A program made the position numbers and the translations under genes. This document shows positions 28,501 through 38,480 of a stretch of DNA of 64,000 nucleotides, piece by piece. The DNA lies in contig NZ_KB907452.1 of the NCBI RefSeq assembly GCF_000382045.1, positions 64,295-128,294 on the forward strand, in the 5' to 3' direction. The notes under the pieces were generated by a model, which was not told the origin of the DNA, searched no databases, and saw only the letters and a list, made by a program, of their open reading frames with translations. The DNA is from Variovorax atrisoli 110B. GTDB lineage: Bacteria > Pseudomonadota > Gammaproteobacteria > Burkholderiales > Burkholderiaceae_C. Within the stretch, counting starts at the first letter, position 1; every line of letters begins with the position of its first letter.

Positions 28501-29754
28501 ATGTCGGGCGACACTGCCGGCCCAGCGCGCGGCTGGCTGGCAATGCTGTGCGCGAGCCGGCTGCTGCAGTCGATGATCGTCACCGCCTACTCGGGCGTGC
28601 TGCCGTTCGCGATGGCCGATTGGCACATGACGGCCGCCCAGGCCGGCTCGATCCAGAGCGCCTGGCACGTGGGCTACATGAGCTCGCTGTTCGCGGTGGG
28701 CCTGCTGGCCGATCGCTACGGGCCGCAGCGCATCTTCCTCGCGGGCAGCGCAGTGAGCGCGGGGGCTGCGCTCGCCTTCGCACTCTTCGCACGCGACCAT
28801 CTCTCGGCGATGCTGCTCTACGGCCTGGCCGGGCTGTGCGCGGGCGCCTCGTACACGCCAGGGCTGCAGCTGCTGGCGCACAACACCGAGCCCGCCGTGC
28901 GCGGACGCGCGATGGGGCTCTTCATCGGATCGTCGTCGATGGGCTATGCGCTGTCGCTCGCGGTGGTGGCGACGTTCAGCCATCTGCAGCACTGGCGGCT
29001 GGGGCTGCTGGCGGCGGCGGCCTGCACCGTGGCGGGCGCGCTGCTCACGGCGCAGGCACTGCGCCGCATGCGGCCGCCATCGCCACGAGCGCCTGGCGCG
29101 GTCCGCGAAAGCACCCTGCACGCCCTGGCTGCCACGGTGCGCGACAAGCCAGCGATGGCCGGCAACTGGGCCTACGCCTTCCATTGCTGGGAGCTCATGG
29201 CGCTCTGGGCATGGCTGCCGGCGTACCTGGTCGCGTCTTCGGGCACGGCATCGTCGTGGCAGGGTGCCGGCATCGCGCTGGCGGCACTGGCGCACCTGGT
29301 GAGCGTGTTCGGCAGCATCGCGGGCGGTGCCGCTTCCGACAGGCTGGGCCGCGCGCGGGTGATGATGATCGCCACCCTCGCAAGCCTGTGCATGTCCTTC
29401 GCCTTCGGCTGGATGTGGAGCTGGCCGCTGTGGCTGCTGGCGGCGGCTGCCGCGGTCTACAACCTGCTGGCCATTGCCGACTCGTCTGTCTACTCGACTG
29501 CGCTGGCCGACGTGGTGGCGCCGCACCGGCTGGGCGTGGCGTTCTCGGTGCGCTCTGTGATGGGCTTCGGCGCCGGTGCGATCAGCCCATGGGTGTTCGG
29601 ACTCGCGCTCGATTGGGGGCAGGCCAGCTTCGGCACCGGCAGCACGCACGCCTGGGTCGCCGCATGGAGTTCGGCCGGTCTGGGCGCGCTGCTAGGCCCG
29701 CTGATGATCGCTCGCTTCGCCCGGCTGCATCGCGCGCACGTCGCTGTCCGATAA
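28501..29754 (+). CDS. MFS transporter
   Basis: 417 residues with about twelve hydrophobic segments; motif A-like GLLADRYGPQR follows the second helix. Starts 11 bases after the acetyltransferase gene, so cotranscribed with it and probably under the divergent LysR regulator. Which MFS subfamily it belongs to, and whether it imports or exports, cannot be decided from sequence alone. Confidence 0.86.
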   Translation: MSGDTAGPARGWLAMLCASRLLQSMIVTAYSGVLPFAMADWHMTAAQAGSIQSAWHVGYMSSLFAVGLLADRYGPQRIFLAGSAVSAGAALAFALFARDHLSAMLLYGLAGLCAGASYTPGLQLLAHNTEPAVRGRAMGLFIGSSSMGYALSLAVVATFSHLQHWRLGLLAAAACTVAGALLTAQALRRMRPPSPRAPGAVRESTLHALAATVRDKPAMAGNWAYAFHCWELMALWAWLPAYLVASSGTASSWQGAGIALAALAHLVSVFGSIAGGAASDRLGRARVMMIATLASLCMSFAFGWMWSWPLWLLAAAAAVYNLLAIADSSVYSTALADVVAPHRLGVAFSVRSVMGFGAGAISPWVFGLALDWGQASFGTGSTHAWVAAWSSAGLGALLGPLMIARFARLHRAHVAVR

Positions 29755-29774
29755 GGCAAGGGCCTTTTCCTCTG

Positions 29775-29791
29775 GGTTTTAAAATAAAACC
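29775..29791. promoter_or_regulatory. AT-rich palindrome upstream of the HxlR gene
   Basis: GGTTTTA-AAA-TAAAACC: 7-base perfect arms, three-base centre. It lies 20 bases after the MFS stop and 46 before the HxlR start. Candidate HxlR autoregulatory operator; the plus strand has a short A/T stem but no proper terminator tail. Confidence 0.5.
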
Positions 29792-29837
29792 GAACGGCGG
29801 TGCTGCCCGAGCCCGCCCTCGTTTCGGGAAGAAACCC

Positions 29838-30305
29838 ATGGCTCAACGAAAAAGCCTCAAGGCCGACGCGTGCCCGATGGCACGCGCGCTCGACATCGTG
29901 GGCGACCAGTGGTCGCTGCTCGTGATCCGCGACGCCTTCGACGGCATGAAGCGCTTCGGCGAATTCCAGCAGAGCCTGGGCGTCGCCAAGAACATCCTGT
30001 CGGACCGGCTGAAGAACCTGGTGCAGGAAGGCGTGCTCGAACTCGTGCCCGCCTCCGACGGATCGGCCTACCAGGAATACGTGCTCACCGCCAAGGGCAA
30101 GGGCCTCTTCCCCGTGGTGGTCGGCCTGCGGCACTGGGGCGAGGCGCACCTTTACGCCAAGGGCGAGCCGCATTCGGTGCTGGTCGAGCGCGACAGCGGC
30201 AAGCCGGTGCCGAAGATCGAGCTGCGTGCGCGCGACGGCAAGCCGCTCGATCCGGACGCGACCTTCGTGAAGAAACTTCCCGCCACCGCCAGGGTGGCGC
30301 GCTGA
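29838..30305 (+). CDS. HxlR family transcriptional regulator
   Basis: 155 residues. The family signature is clear: CPMARALDIVGDQWSLLVIRDAFDGMKRFGEFQQSLGVAKNILSDRLKNLVQEGVL (about 12-67), a winged helix with the leading cysteine at residue 12. That cysteine may sense electrophiles or oxidants, as in some family members. The C-terminal extension beyond the HxlR domain (about 110-155) is longer than in the shortest family members. Likely single gene with its own palindromic operator. Confidence 0.92.
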   Translation: MAQRKSLKADACPMARALDIVGDQWSLLVIRDAFDGMKRFGEFQQSLGVAKNILSDRLKNLVQEGVLELVPASDGSAYQEYVLTAKGKGLFPVVVGLRHWGEAHLYAKGEPHSVLVERDSGKPVPKIELRARDGKPLDPDATFVKKLPATARVAR

Positions 30306-30324
30306 CCGGCAGCTTCCTTCCCGG

Positions 30325-31749
30325 TCAACCGCCTATCGGGTACTCCACCGCCACGCGGATCTGGCGCGTGGGAAGTTCGGCCTGCGCCTTGTTGTTGCGG
30401 TGCTCGCCATAGCGCAGCAGCAGGGCCAGCCCCTTGGCCCGGCCCTCGCGGACCGTGTAGCGCAGCCAGAGGTCACGCTCCCAGTGCTCGCCGCCGCGGC
30501 CATAGCCCAGCCATGCATAGCCTCCGCGTGCGGGCACGCGGCTGCCGTCGATGCCGCTGCCGCGGATGTAGGCCGCGCCCAGGCTCAGGCCCGGCGCGCC
30601 CCATTGCGCGGCGTCGACCTCGTAGCGCAGTTGCCATGACTGCTCGTGCGGCGCGTTGAAGTCCGAAAGCTGTGCCGCGTTGCCGAGCCAGATGGCGCCG
30701 CGCGTCACGTAGTCGAACGGCGTGTCGCCGGCCACCTTCTGCCAGCCCAGGCCGATGCGATGAGGCCCGTGCGCGTAGGTGGTCATCAGGCTCGAAGTCG
30801 TGTTGTCGACCCGACCCGCCAGTGCACGGCCCGTGTCCTTGCTGCGATAGACCTGCAGGTCGAAGGACAGCGTGCTCGCGCTGCCGCCGTCCTGCAACGG
30901 CACCGTGTAGAAAGCCCCGAGGTAGCTCGTGCGCCAGGTGTCCTTCAGCCGCCCCACATAGCCGCTGATCGCGAGGGAGGGAATGCCTTTCCAGGTGGCG
31001 CCGGCAAAGTCGAAGGCGTCGCCGCGCGGTGATTTCGGATCGAGGTAGTTCACGATCAGCGGGTTGCCGGTACTCCGCGCACTCCGGTCGGTCGAGCCGG
31101 TGAACCGGCCGGCCTGCAGCGTGAGCTTGTCGAACTCGTTGCTGGTGACGAGCCAGCCGCGCATGGTCTCGGGCAGCAGGCGCGTGTCGGACGAACTGAA
31201 GATCGGCGTCTTCACCCGCTGCTCGCCCACTTTCAGCACCGTGGAAGAAACGCGCGCCTTCAGCGCGATGCCGCCGCGCGCGATGCCGTCCTGCGCGTAG
31301 CCGGCACTGTCCACCGGCAGCATGCGGATCTTGCCGACGCGGTAGTCGTCGCCGGAGAGATTGCGTGCGAGCGAGACATGCGCGTCGGCGCCGAAACCTA
31401 TCCAGCCGGGCGTGAAACCGGATTCGACGGTGCCGATGAGCCCGTAGCCCCATTCCTGCGCGTAGTCGCTGCGCCGGGTCTTCGGCAGCACTGCATTGCG
31501 GCCGCCGTTGCTCGTCGCGCCGTCCAGATAGTTGCGGCGCTCGTAGACGGTGCGGTTCAGCAGGCTCCAGCGAGTGTCCTCGACGAAGCCACCGGCGGCT
31601 TCGCGGGGCGTGCCTTCCGCTCCGGAGGCGGTACCGGCCAGTGCGATCAGCACGGCACCGCAGCATTTGCCGATCTGCGGGAGACGCTTACGACCGTATT
31701 GGACGGACATCGACGGGACTGCAGGTTGCGTCGGATGCATTCGGATCAT
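30325..31749 (-). CDS. OprD family outer-membrane porin
   Basis: 474 residues from ATG 31749, which has GAGGGGG upstream. An N-terminal signal peptide is likely, from the internal MSVQYGRKRLPQIGKCCG to cleavage near GTASGA, so MSVQ (31710) is an alternative start. FVEDTRWSLLNRTVYERRNY, the RRSDYAQEWGYGL segment and many alternating beta strands ending in an aromatic/glycine C-terminus (VAVEYPIGG) match substrate-specific OprD channels for amino acids or aromatic acids. Third gene of a three-gene operon, 13 bases after the DUF4198 gene. Confidence 0.88.
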   Translation of the reverse strand: MIRMHPTQPAVPSMSVQYGRKRLPQIGKCCGAVLIALAGTASGAEGTPREAAGGFVEDTRWSLLNRTVYERRNYLDGATSNGGRNAVLPKTRRSDYAQEWGYGLIGTVESGFTPGWIGFGADAHVSLARNLSGDDYRVGKIRMLPVDSAGYAQDGIARGGIALKARVSSTVLKVGEQRVKTPIFSSSDTRLLPETMRGWLVTSNEFDKLTLQAGRFTGSTDRSARSTGNPLIVNYLDPKSPRGDAFDFAGATWKGIPSLAISGYVGRLKDTWRTSYLGAFYTVPLQDGGSASTLSFDLQVYRSKDTGRALAGRVDNTTSSLMTTYAHGPHRIGLGWQKVAGDTPFDYVTRGAIWLGNAAQLSDFNAPHEQSWQLRYEVDAAQWGAPGLSLGAAYIRGSGIDGSRVPARGGYAWLGYGRGGEHWERDLWLRYTVREGRAKGLALLLRYGEHRNNKAQAELPTRQIRVAVEYPIGG

Positions 31750-31762
31750 GCGTGCCCCCTCT

Positions 31763-32524
31763 TCATTCGGGCGCATGCGCGAGCCGGAAGGACAGCGTGG
31801 CCAGGTGCTCCACCTTGTCGGTGGCGACCTGGTCCTCCGCGGGCGCATCGAGCTTCGCGGCGATCACGTTGAGCCCCTGGTTGCGCACCGGGACCGTCAC
31901 GGTGCCATCGGCCGCCGTCAGCAGCGCCTTGCCGTCCGGATCGTTGACGAAGTCGGCCAGCACAGGCACGTTCGCGACCGGCTTGCCGCGATGGAGCACA
32001 CGCACTCGAAGCGGCTGGCCCAGCGTCGAGGGCAGCGCGGCGTCGACGGGCACGATCTGCAGCGTATGCCCAGGCAGGGCCGCGAGCGGCCGGTCCAGCG
32101 GCGTGCGCCTGAGATGCACCGCGTACTTGAAGTTATGGCCGCTGACCACGGCGCCCGGCACTTCGTTCTTGGGCTTCTTCAACCACTGGCCTTCGGCCGA
32201 CCTGGTCCAGATGCCGTTGTCCAGCACGGCTGCGACGACGGCCGGCTGCTCGCGCAGGTCGACCAGCGCAAGCTTGCCGACCGGCTCGAGCGCGGTGGGC
32301 ACCGCGCGGCCCGCCACGTCGTAGCCCGCCATCGACGTGATCAGCGGCAGGCGCTTGGCGGCATCGAGGTCGTCACCGCCCTCGCCGTAGATCAGCGCCA
32401 GATCGCCCGAGCGCTGGGCGAACCAGATGCCGTGGGCATGTGCCGCGGCCGAAACGCCCCACAGCAGGGAGGCGACCGCCACGCAGCGCAGTGAAAGCAT
32501 CGACAGGGAATTGCAGGAAAGCAT
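31763..32524 (-). CDS. DUF4198 family periplasmic protein
   Basis: 253 residues from ATG 32524, chosen because GAGGG lies eight bases upstream; an ATG two codons earlier is too close to it. A signal peptide runs to about AAAHAHG, then HGIWFAQRSGDLALIYGEG begins the mature protein. The N-terminal histidines after cleavage and the immunoglobulin-like C-terminal part (LRVRVLHRGKPVANVPV, GTVTVPVRNQG) are typical of DUF4198 proteins, several of which sit beside nickel or cobalt uptake genes. Encoded between a DUF1624 protein and an OprD porin. Confidence 0.82.
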   Translation of the reverse strand: MLSCNSLSMLSLRCVAVASLLWGVSAAAHAHGIWFAQRSGDLALIYGEGGDDLDAAKRLPLITSMAGYDVAGRAVPTALEPVGKLALVDLREQPAVVAAVLDNGIWTRSAEGQWLKKPKNEVPGAVVSGHNFKYAVHLRRTPLDRPLAALPGHTLQIVPVDAALPSTLGQPLRVRVLHRGKPVANVPVLADFVNDPDGKALLTAADGTVTVPVRNQGLNVIAAKLDAPAEDQVATDKVEHLATLSFRLAHAPE

Positions 32525-32535
32525 CGCCATGGCCC

Positions 32536-33717
32536 TCACAGGTACTTGAGCCAGGCGATGTCTCGGCGCCGCGCCTTCAGGGCCGCGAATGCACGCACCG
32601 CCGGATACAGCGCGAAGGCGAGCACGACCGAGGCCAGCCACACCATCCACATCGCGCTGAAGCCGAAGAACTTGCCCTGGTTGAGCCCCCAGACCGCCTC
32701 GCCGCCGAGGTAGAGGAACTTGAGCACGTACAGGTGCAGCACGTAGAAGAACATCGGCGCCGCGCCATACACCGCCAGCGGTACGAGCCATGCCGCGCCC
32801 TGCCTGCGCTCGAAGGCACGCAGCAGCAGCAGGCCCACGCCCATGGTCAGCGCGATGAACAGCAGCGACGGCGGGTACTTCGTGATGTTCAGGAAGGCCA
32901 TCAGCGTGGTGACGGCGCTGCTGCCGGCCGCCCAGGGCTTGTCTCCGTAGACGTCGAGCGCACGCAGCAGCACGAAACCGGCCAGCAGCCCCAGGCCCCA
33001 CACCAACAGCAGACGCTGCCGCCGCACCGCATCGGCACCGGCCATGAACCATGGGCCGGCCGCATAGCCCATCGCAATGAGGCCGATCCAGGGCAGCAGC
33101 GGGTATGAAGTGCGCAGCTTCAGCGCGTCGGACACCTCGATCCAGCCCCGGTCATGCAGCACGGCCCATGGCACGTGCAGCACGTGTCCCACCGGAAAGT
33201 GCACGCCATCGAGCAGGTTGTGACCCGCCACCAGCACCACACCCAGCATCACGAGCGCCTTGCGGGGCAGCCAGACCAGAGCGGCGAGCGAGAGCATCGA
33301 GAGTCCGATCACCCAGATCACCTGCAGGAACACCTTGGCGGGCGGGAACTGGAAGGTCCAGGCGAAGTTGATGAGCGTGACTTCGAGCACGACGAGGAAA
33401 AGGCCGCGCTTCCAGAGAAAGGAGGACGTGGCCGCACGGCCGTCCGCATGCTTCGCACCGTAGAGGAAGGCCGAGAGGCCCGTGAGGAAGACGAAGACCG
33501 GCGCGCAGAGATGGGCCAGCAGGCGGCTGAAGAAAAGCTCCGGCGGCGTCTGGTCCACCACCATCGGGTCGGGTACCTGGTGATGCAGGTAGAAGGTCTC
33601 GCGCACGTGGTCAAGCAGCATGAACAGGATCACGAGGCCGCGAAGCGCGTCGATGGAAAGCAGCCTGCCGCGTGCGTCGGCATGCGGCGGCAAAGGAATG
33701 CTCAGAGGTTCGGACAT
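32536..33717 (-). CDS. DUF1624 (heparan-alpha-glucosaminide N-acetyltransferase-like) membrane protein
   Basis: 393 residues, about ten membrane helices. RLLSIDALRGLVILFMLLDHVRETFY near the N-terminus and the histidine-containing loops match the DUF1624/YeiB-like acyltransferase group; no activity has been shown for close bacterial members as far as I know. ATG 33717 begins MSEPLSIPLPP; a longer in-frame start would run through the palindrome at 33724-33743. First gene of an operon with the DUF4198 and OprD genes (11- and 13-base spacings). Confidence 0.82.
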   Translation of the reverse strand: MSEPLSIPLPPHADARGRLLSIDALRGLVILFMLLDHVRETFYLHHQVPDPMVVDQTPPELFFSRLLAHLCAPVFVFLTGLSAFLYGAKHADGRAATSSFLWKRGLFLVVLEVTLINFAWTFQFPPAKVFLQVIWVIGLSMLSLAALVWLPRKALVMLGVVLVAGHNLLDGVHFPVGHVLHVPWAVLHDRGWIEVSDALKLRTSYPLLPWIGLIAMGYAAGPWFMAGADAVRRQRLLLVWGLGLLAGFVLLRALDVYGDKPWAAGSSAVTTLMAFLNITKYPPSLLFIALTMGVGLLLLRAFERRQGAAWLVPLAVYGAAPMFFYVLHLYVLKFLYLGGEAVWGLNQGKFFGFSAMWMVWLASVVLAFALYPAVRAFAALKARRRDIAWLKYL

Positions 33718-33723
33718 ACGGTT

Positions 33724-33743
33724 ATTGGGAATCGAATCCCAAT
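33724..33743. promoter_or_regulatory. Palindromic operator candidate before the DUF1624-DUF4198-OprD operon
   Basis: ATTGGGA and TCCCAAT arms around AATCGAA-like centre (with an inner TCGA dyad), six bases upstream of the DUF1624 ATG. A bound repressor here would block the ribosome-site/start region of the whole operon. The regulator is unknown. Confidence 0.5.
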
Positions 33744-33819
33744 ATCGTATCGACCGAAAAGACACCCTTTGTTAATGTCCTTGCCGACCGAAGCCCATGC
33801 CCGGAACCGGCCGCGAGGG

Positions 33820-35082
33820 CTACTCGCCCAGCAGCTCCCCGATGGGCTGCAGGTCTTCCACGCGGTCGCAGATCGACTTGATCACCATCGTGATCGGAAT
33901 GCCCAGCAGCAGGCCCCAGATGCCCCAGAGCCAGCCCCAGAAGATCACGCCCACGAACACCGCCACCGGGTTCATGCGGCTGGTGCGGCTGGTGAGCCAG
34001 GGCATCAGCAGGTTGCCCACGATGGTGTGGATGCCCAGCGACATGCCAGCCACCACCACGCCCATCTGCAGGCTGTTGAACTGCAGGAAGGCCACCAGCC
34101 CCGCGGCGGCGAGCACGATCACCGAGCCGATGTAGGGAATGAGGTTGGTGACGGCCGCGATGATCCCCCACACGGCCGCGTTCTCCATGCCGATGGCCCA
34201 GAAGCCGAGGCCCGTGGCCACGCCGACGATCGCGCTCACCAGGATCTGCACCAGCAGGTAGCGCTCGATGTTGCGCGTGATGTCGTCCAGCACGTGCACC
34301 GTGACCTTCTTCTTCTGCAGGCTGGAGCCGGTGATCTTGATGAGCTTTCGCCTGAAGGTGTCGCCCGAGCACAGTGCGAAGTAGGTGAGGAAGGCCACCA
34401 GCGTGAGCTGCCCCATCGCGCTGAGCAGCCCGACGGTGCCGCTGACCAGGTAGTCGCGCACGTTGAAGCCCGGCCGCTCGATGATGACGCGCGCCACGCC
34501 CTTTCGTGACGCGACGCGGGCGGAGTTCTCCTCGGCCGCCTTCTCGAGCTGCGCCGCCGCCTGCTGCACGTTGTCCAGCGGCGTGGCGCTCGCGCCACGG
34601 TCGCGGCGCATGGCCTGGCCCAGCTTCTGCGCGGCCACCGGCAGCGAGTCGAGCAGCTGCGTGGCGCTGCCCGAGAGCGAATAGCCGGTCCAGCCCAGTC
34701 CGCCGAAGAGGCCCATGAGGATCAGCCCCGCGCCGATCCAGCGCGGCAGCTTCCAGCGGTGCAGCAGCTCGACCAGCGGCGACAGCGCATAGGTCAGCAG
34801 CAGGCTCAGCATCAGCGGGATGAAGACGGCCTGCCCCCACTGCAGCGCGAACACGCTGGCCAGCACCGCGAGCACCACCAGCGAGGCGCTGCGCACGTCG
34901 ACGGGCATGTGCAGCAGCAGGCGCTCGCGCTGCGGGGCGGGCGGCGGCGGTTCCGGCCTGGATTCCGGTTCCGGCTCAGGGGGGAGCGGCGCGGTGGCCG
35001 CCGGCTGCGGCGGCTCGCCGGCCGGCTCGGTCGGCGGCTGCTGCGCCTGCGCGGGGGCTGGCACGGGCTCGCCGGTGCTCAT
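33820..35082 (-). CDS. AI-2E family transporter (PerM/TqsA-like)
   Basis: 420 residues. A proline/glutamate-rich cytoplasmic tail (about 1-52) is followed by seven or eight membrane helices in the family arrangement, with the conserved NLIPYIGSVI segment and a long hydrophilic domain between helices 3 and 4. Members export AI-2 (TqsA), act as sodium/proton antiporters, or are uncharacterised, so the substrate is open. Its ATG overlaps the response-regulator stop (ATGA), making it the third gene of a coupled sensor-regulator-permease operon. Confidence 0.88.
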   Translation of the reverse strand: MSTGEPVPAPAQAQQPPTEPAGEPPQPAATAPLPPEPEPESRPEPPPPAPQRERLLLHMPVDVRSASLVVLAVLASVFALQWGQAVFIPLMLSLLLTYALSPLVELLHRWKLPRWIGAGLILMGLFGGLGWTGYSLSGSATQLLDSLPVAAQKLGQAMRRDRGASATPLDNVQQAAAQLEKAAEENSARVASRKGVARVIIERPGFNVRDYLVSGTVGLLSAMGQLTLVAFLTYFALCSGDTFRRKLIKITGSSLQKKKVTVHVLDDITRNIERYLLVQILVSAIVGVATGLGFWAIGMENAAVWGIIAAVTNLIPYIGSVIVLAAAGLVAFLQFNSLQMGVVVAGMSLGIHTIVGNLLMPWLTSRTSRMNPVAVFVGVIFWGWLWGIWGLLLGIPITMVIKSICDRVEDLQPIGELLGE

Positions 35083-35828
35083 CGCGTTTCCTTCAGCACT
35101 TCGCGCACGGCCGCGAGCTGCCGGCGCGACACGGCCACGGGCTCGGGAACCGAGTCCAGCCGCAAGGCCCAGCCCTCGGCATCCTCGCCGTCGTCGTACT
35201 TCTCGAGCGCGCGGATGGCCGAGCGAGCCACCAGCGCGTTGCGGTGCACGCGCAGGAAGCGGTGCGGATAGCGCTCCTCGAACTCGTTGAGCGAGCCGTC
35301 GAGGATGTGGCTGCGCGTGGCGGTGCGCACCGTGAGGTACTTGTATTCGGACTTGAGGTAGAGCACTTCCGACAGCGGCACCCGCTCGGCGCGGCCCCGG
35401 TCCTGGATCAGCACCGTCTCCGGCGCTGCCTGGGCCTGCAGCGCGCGGCGCTCCTTCAGGAAGCGCTCGGCCTTCTGCAGCGCCTGCTGCAGCCTCTCGG
35501 CGCGCACGGGCTTGGTGAGGTAGTCGACGGCATCCAGGTCGAAGGCGGTCACCGCATGCGATGCGTGCGCCGTCACGAACACCACGGCCGGCGCGTCGGC
35601 GCGGCTGCGCAGCGTGCGCGCCACCTCGATGCCGTCGACGCCGGGCATGTGAACGTCGAGCAGCACCAGGTCGAGCGCCAGCGTGCCGAGCTGCTGCAGC
35701 GCCTCGGCGCCCTGCGAGGCTTCGGCCACCACTTCGGCGGCGGGAGATGTGCAGTCGCGCAGCAGGGTGCGCATGCGCGAGCGCGCCAGGGCTTCGTCGT
35801 CGACGATGAGTGTCTTGAGAGTCGTCAT
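35079..35828 (-). CDS. algR: LytTR response regulator, AlgR-like
   Basis: 249 residues. Receiver domain with D10/D11, phospho-acceptor D58 ([11 protein letters not shown]), T86 and K106, then a LytTR DNA-binding domain from about 140 ([36 protein letters not shown]). The position beside argH and an AlgZ-type kinase matches the Pseudomonas algZ-algR locus, where the pair controls alginate and type IV pili; the regulon here is unknown. ATGA overlaps at both ends couple it to the kinase and to the AI-2E permease. Confidence 0.9.
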   Translation of the reverse strand: MTTLKTLIVDDEALARSRMRTLLRDCTSPAAEVVAEASQGAEALQQLGTLALDLVLLDVHMPGVDGIEVARTLRSRADAPAVVFVTAHASHAVTAFDLDAVDYLTKPVRAERLQQALQKAERFLKERRALQAQAAPETVLIQDRGRAERVPLSEVLYLKSEYKYLTVRTATRSHILDGSLNEFEERYPHRFLRVHRNALVARSAIRALEKYDDGEDAEGWALRLDSVPEPVAVSRRQLAAVREVLKETR

Positions 35829-36928
35829 GATGATTCGGCGGGTATGGCGATGCGCACCCGGTAGCTTTTCTGGTCCATGCCGGCGCTGAACTGCATCTGC
35901 ATGTCGTGCAGCAGCCGCAGACGGTCGCGCACGTTGGCCAGCGCGATGCCGTGGCCGCGCGGCAGCGGCTCGTCGGCCCAGCGCAGCGGCGGAAGGCTGT
36001 TGACCACCTCGATCACCACCATGTTGCCGCGCCGCTCGGTGCGGATGCGCAGCTTGGCGCCTTCGGGGCTGGGCTCCACGCCGTGCTTGATGGCGTTCTC
36101 CACCAGCGGCTGCAGCAGCAGCGGCGGCAGGCGCGCGTTGCTGGCGGCGGCGTCCAGGTCCCAGCGGATGCGCAGGCGGTCGCCGAAGCGCACCTGCTCG
36201 ATGGCCAGGTAGCGCTCGGCCAGCGCGATCTCGTCGGCCAGCGTGCCCGACTCGCCCGGGTCGGCCAGCGCCTGGCGGAACAGCTCTGCCAGATCTTCGA
36301 GCATGGTCTCGGCCTTGGCCGGCTCCTCGCGCACCAGCGCGATGGCGCTGTTGAGGGTGTTGAAGAGAAAGTGCGGGCGGATGCGCGACTGCAGCTCCTC
36401 CAGCCGCGCCGTGGTGGCGGCCGGCGTCTGGCCCCGGGCGCGCAGCACCATCGCCGCCATCACGAGCCCCGCGAACAGGGCGCCCGTGAGCGCACTCGCC
36501 AGCCATGGCGCATTCGAAAGCGCTCCCGTCAGGCGCAGCAGGCCGCAGCCGTACAGCGCCGAAAGCGCCCCGAGCAGCGCGCCGGCCGTGTACTGCCAGT
36601 GCTTCGGCAGCCGCCGCAGCGGCTTCTTGAGGCCGCAGGCGCTCACAAGCCAGAGCAGCGTGGCGGGCAGCGCCCCGCCGGTGATGGTGGCGGTCTGCAC
36701 CAGCCATTCGCCGGGCGTGGACACCACGAACAGCGCGGCGATGGCCACCACCGCCTCGACGAACACCACCGTGCGCAGCACCACCCCGATCTGGCAGGCG
36801 TCGAAGATCGACGGCCCGCCGCGCGCGGGGGACGCGGCCGCGCGCGCCCGGTCCGACGACGGCGGGGGCGTGGGTGAGGTGCTGGCCGATAAAATCGCCG
36901 GGTTGCGCATCGCAGACATCAGATCCAT
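35825..36928 (-). CDS. algZ: LytS/AlgZ-type sensor histidine kinase
   Basis: 367 residues. Four membrane helices lie in the first 165 residues, with no periplasmic sensor domain of note. Then comes the His_kinase domain with H186 in [26 protein letters not shown] (N-box, near 276-287) and [13 protein letters not shown] (G-box). This atypical kinase class pairs with LytTR regulators. It is divergent from argH with only 38 bases between starts, so their promoters overlap. The start ATG 36928 has alternatives three and six codons later. Confidence 0.9.
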   Translation of the reverse strand: MDLMSAMRNPAILSASTSPTPPPSSDRARAAASPARGGPSIFDACQIGVVLRTVVFVEAVVAIAALFVVSTPGEWLVQTATITGGALPATLLWLVSACGLKKPLRRLPKHWQYTAGALLGALSALYGCGLLRLTGALSNAPWLASALTGALFAGLVMAAMVLRARGQTPAATTARLEELQSRIRPHFLFNTLNSAIALVREEPAKAETMLEDLAELFRQALADPGESGTLADEIALAERYLAIEQVRFGDRLRIRWDLDAAASNARLPPLLLQPLVENAIKHGVEPSPEGAKLRIRTERRGNMVVIEVVNSLPPLRWADEPLPRGHGIALANVRDRLRLLHDMQMQFSAGMDQKSYRVRIAIPAESS

Positions 36929-36966
36929 CGGGTAACCAACCCATTATTGCCTCCAGGACGGCTCCC

Positions 36967-38364
<1,398 letters not shown>

Positions 38365-38480
38365 AAATGTCGGCCCTCCGGCCTTTCACTCCGCCTTCCA
38401 TGGGGAAGGCGCGGCCCGCCTCGGTGCGGCCTGGCGGCGGCCGCCCGTAAGCGGCCGATCCGAAAGCCGGAAAGCGCCCC

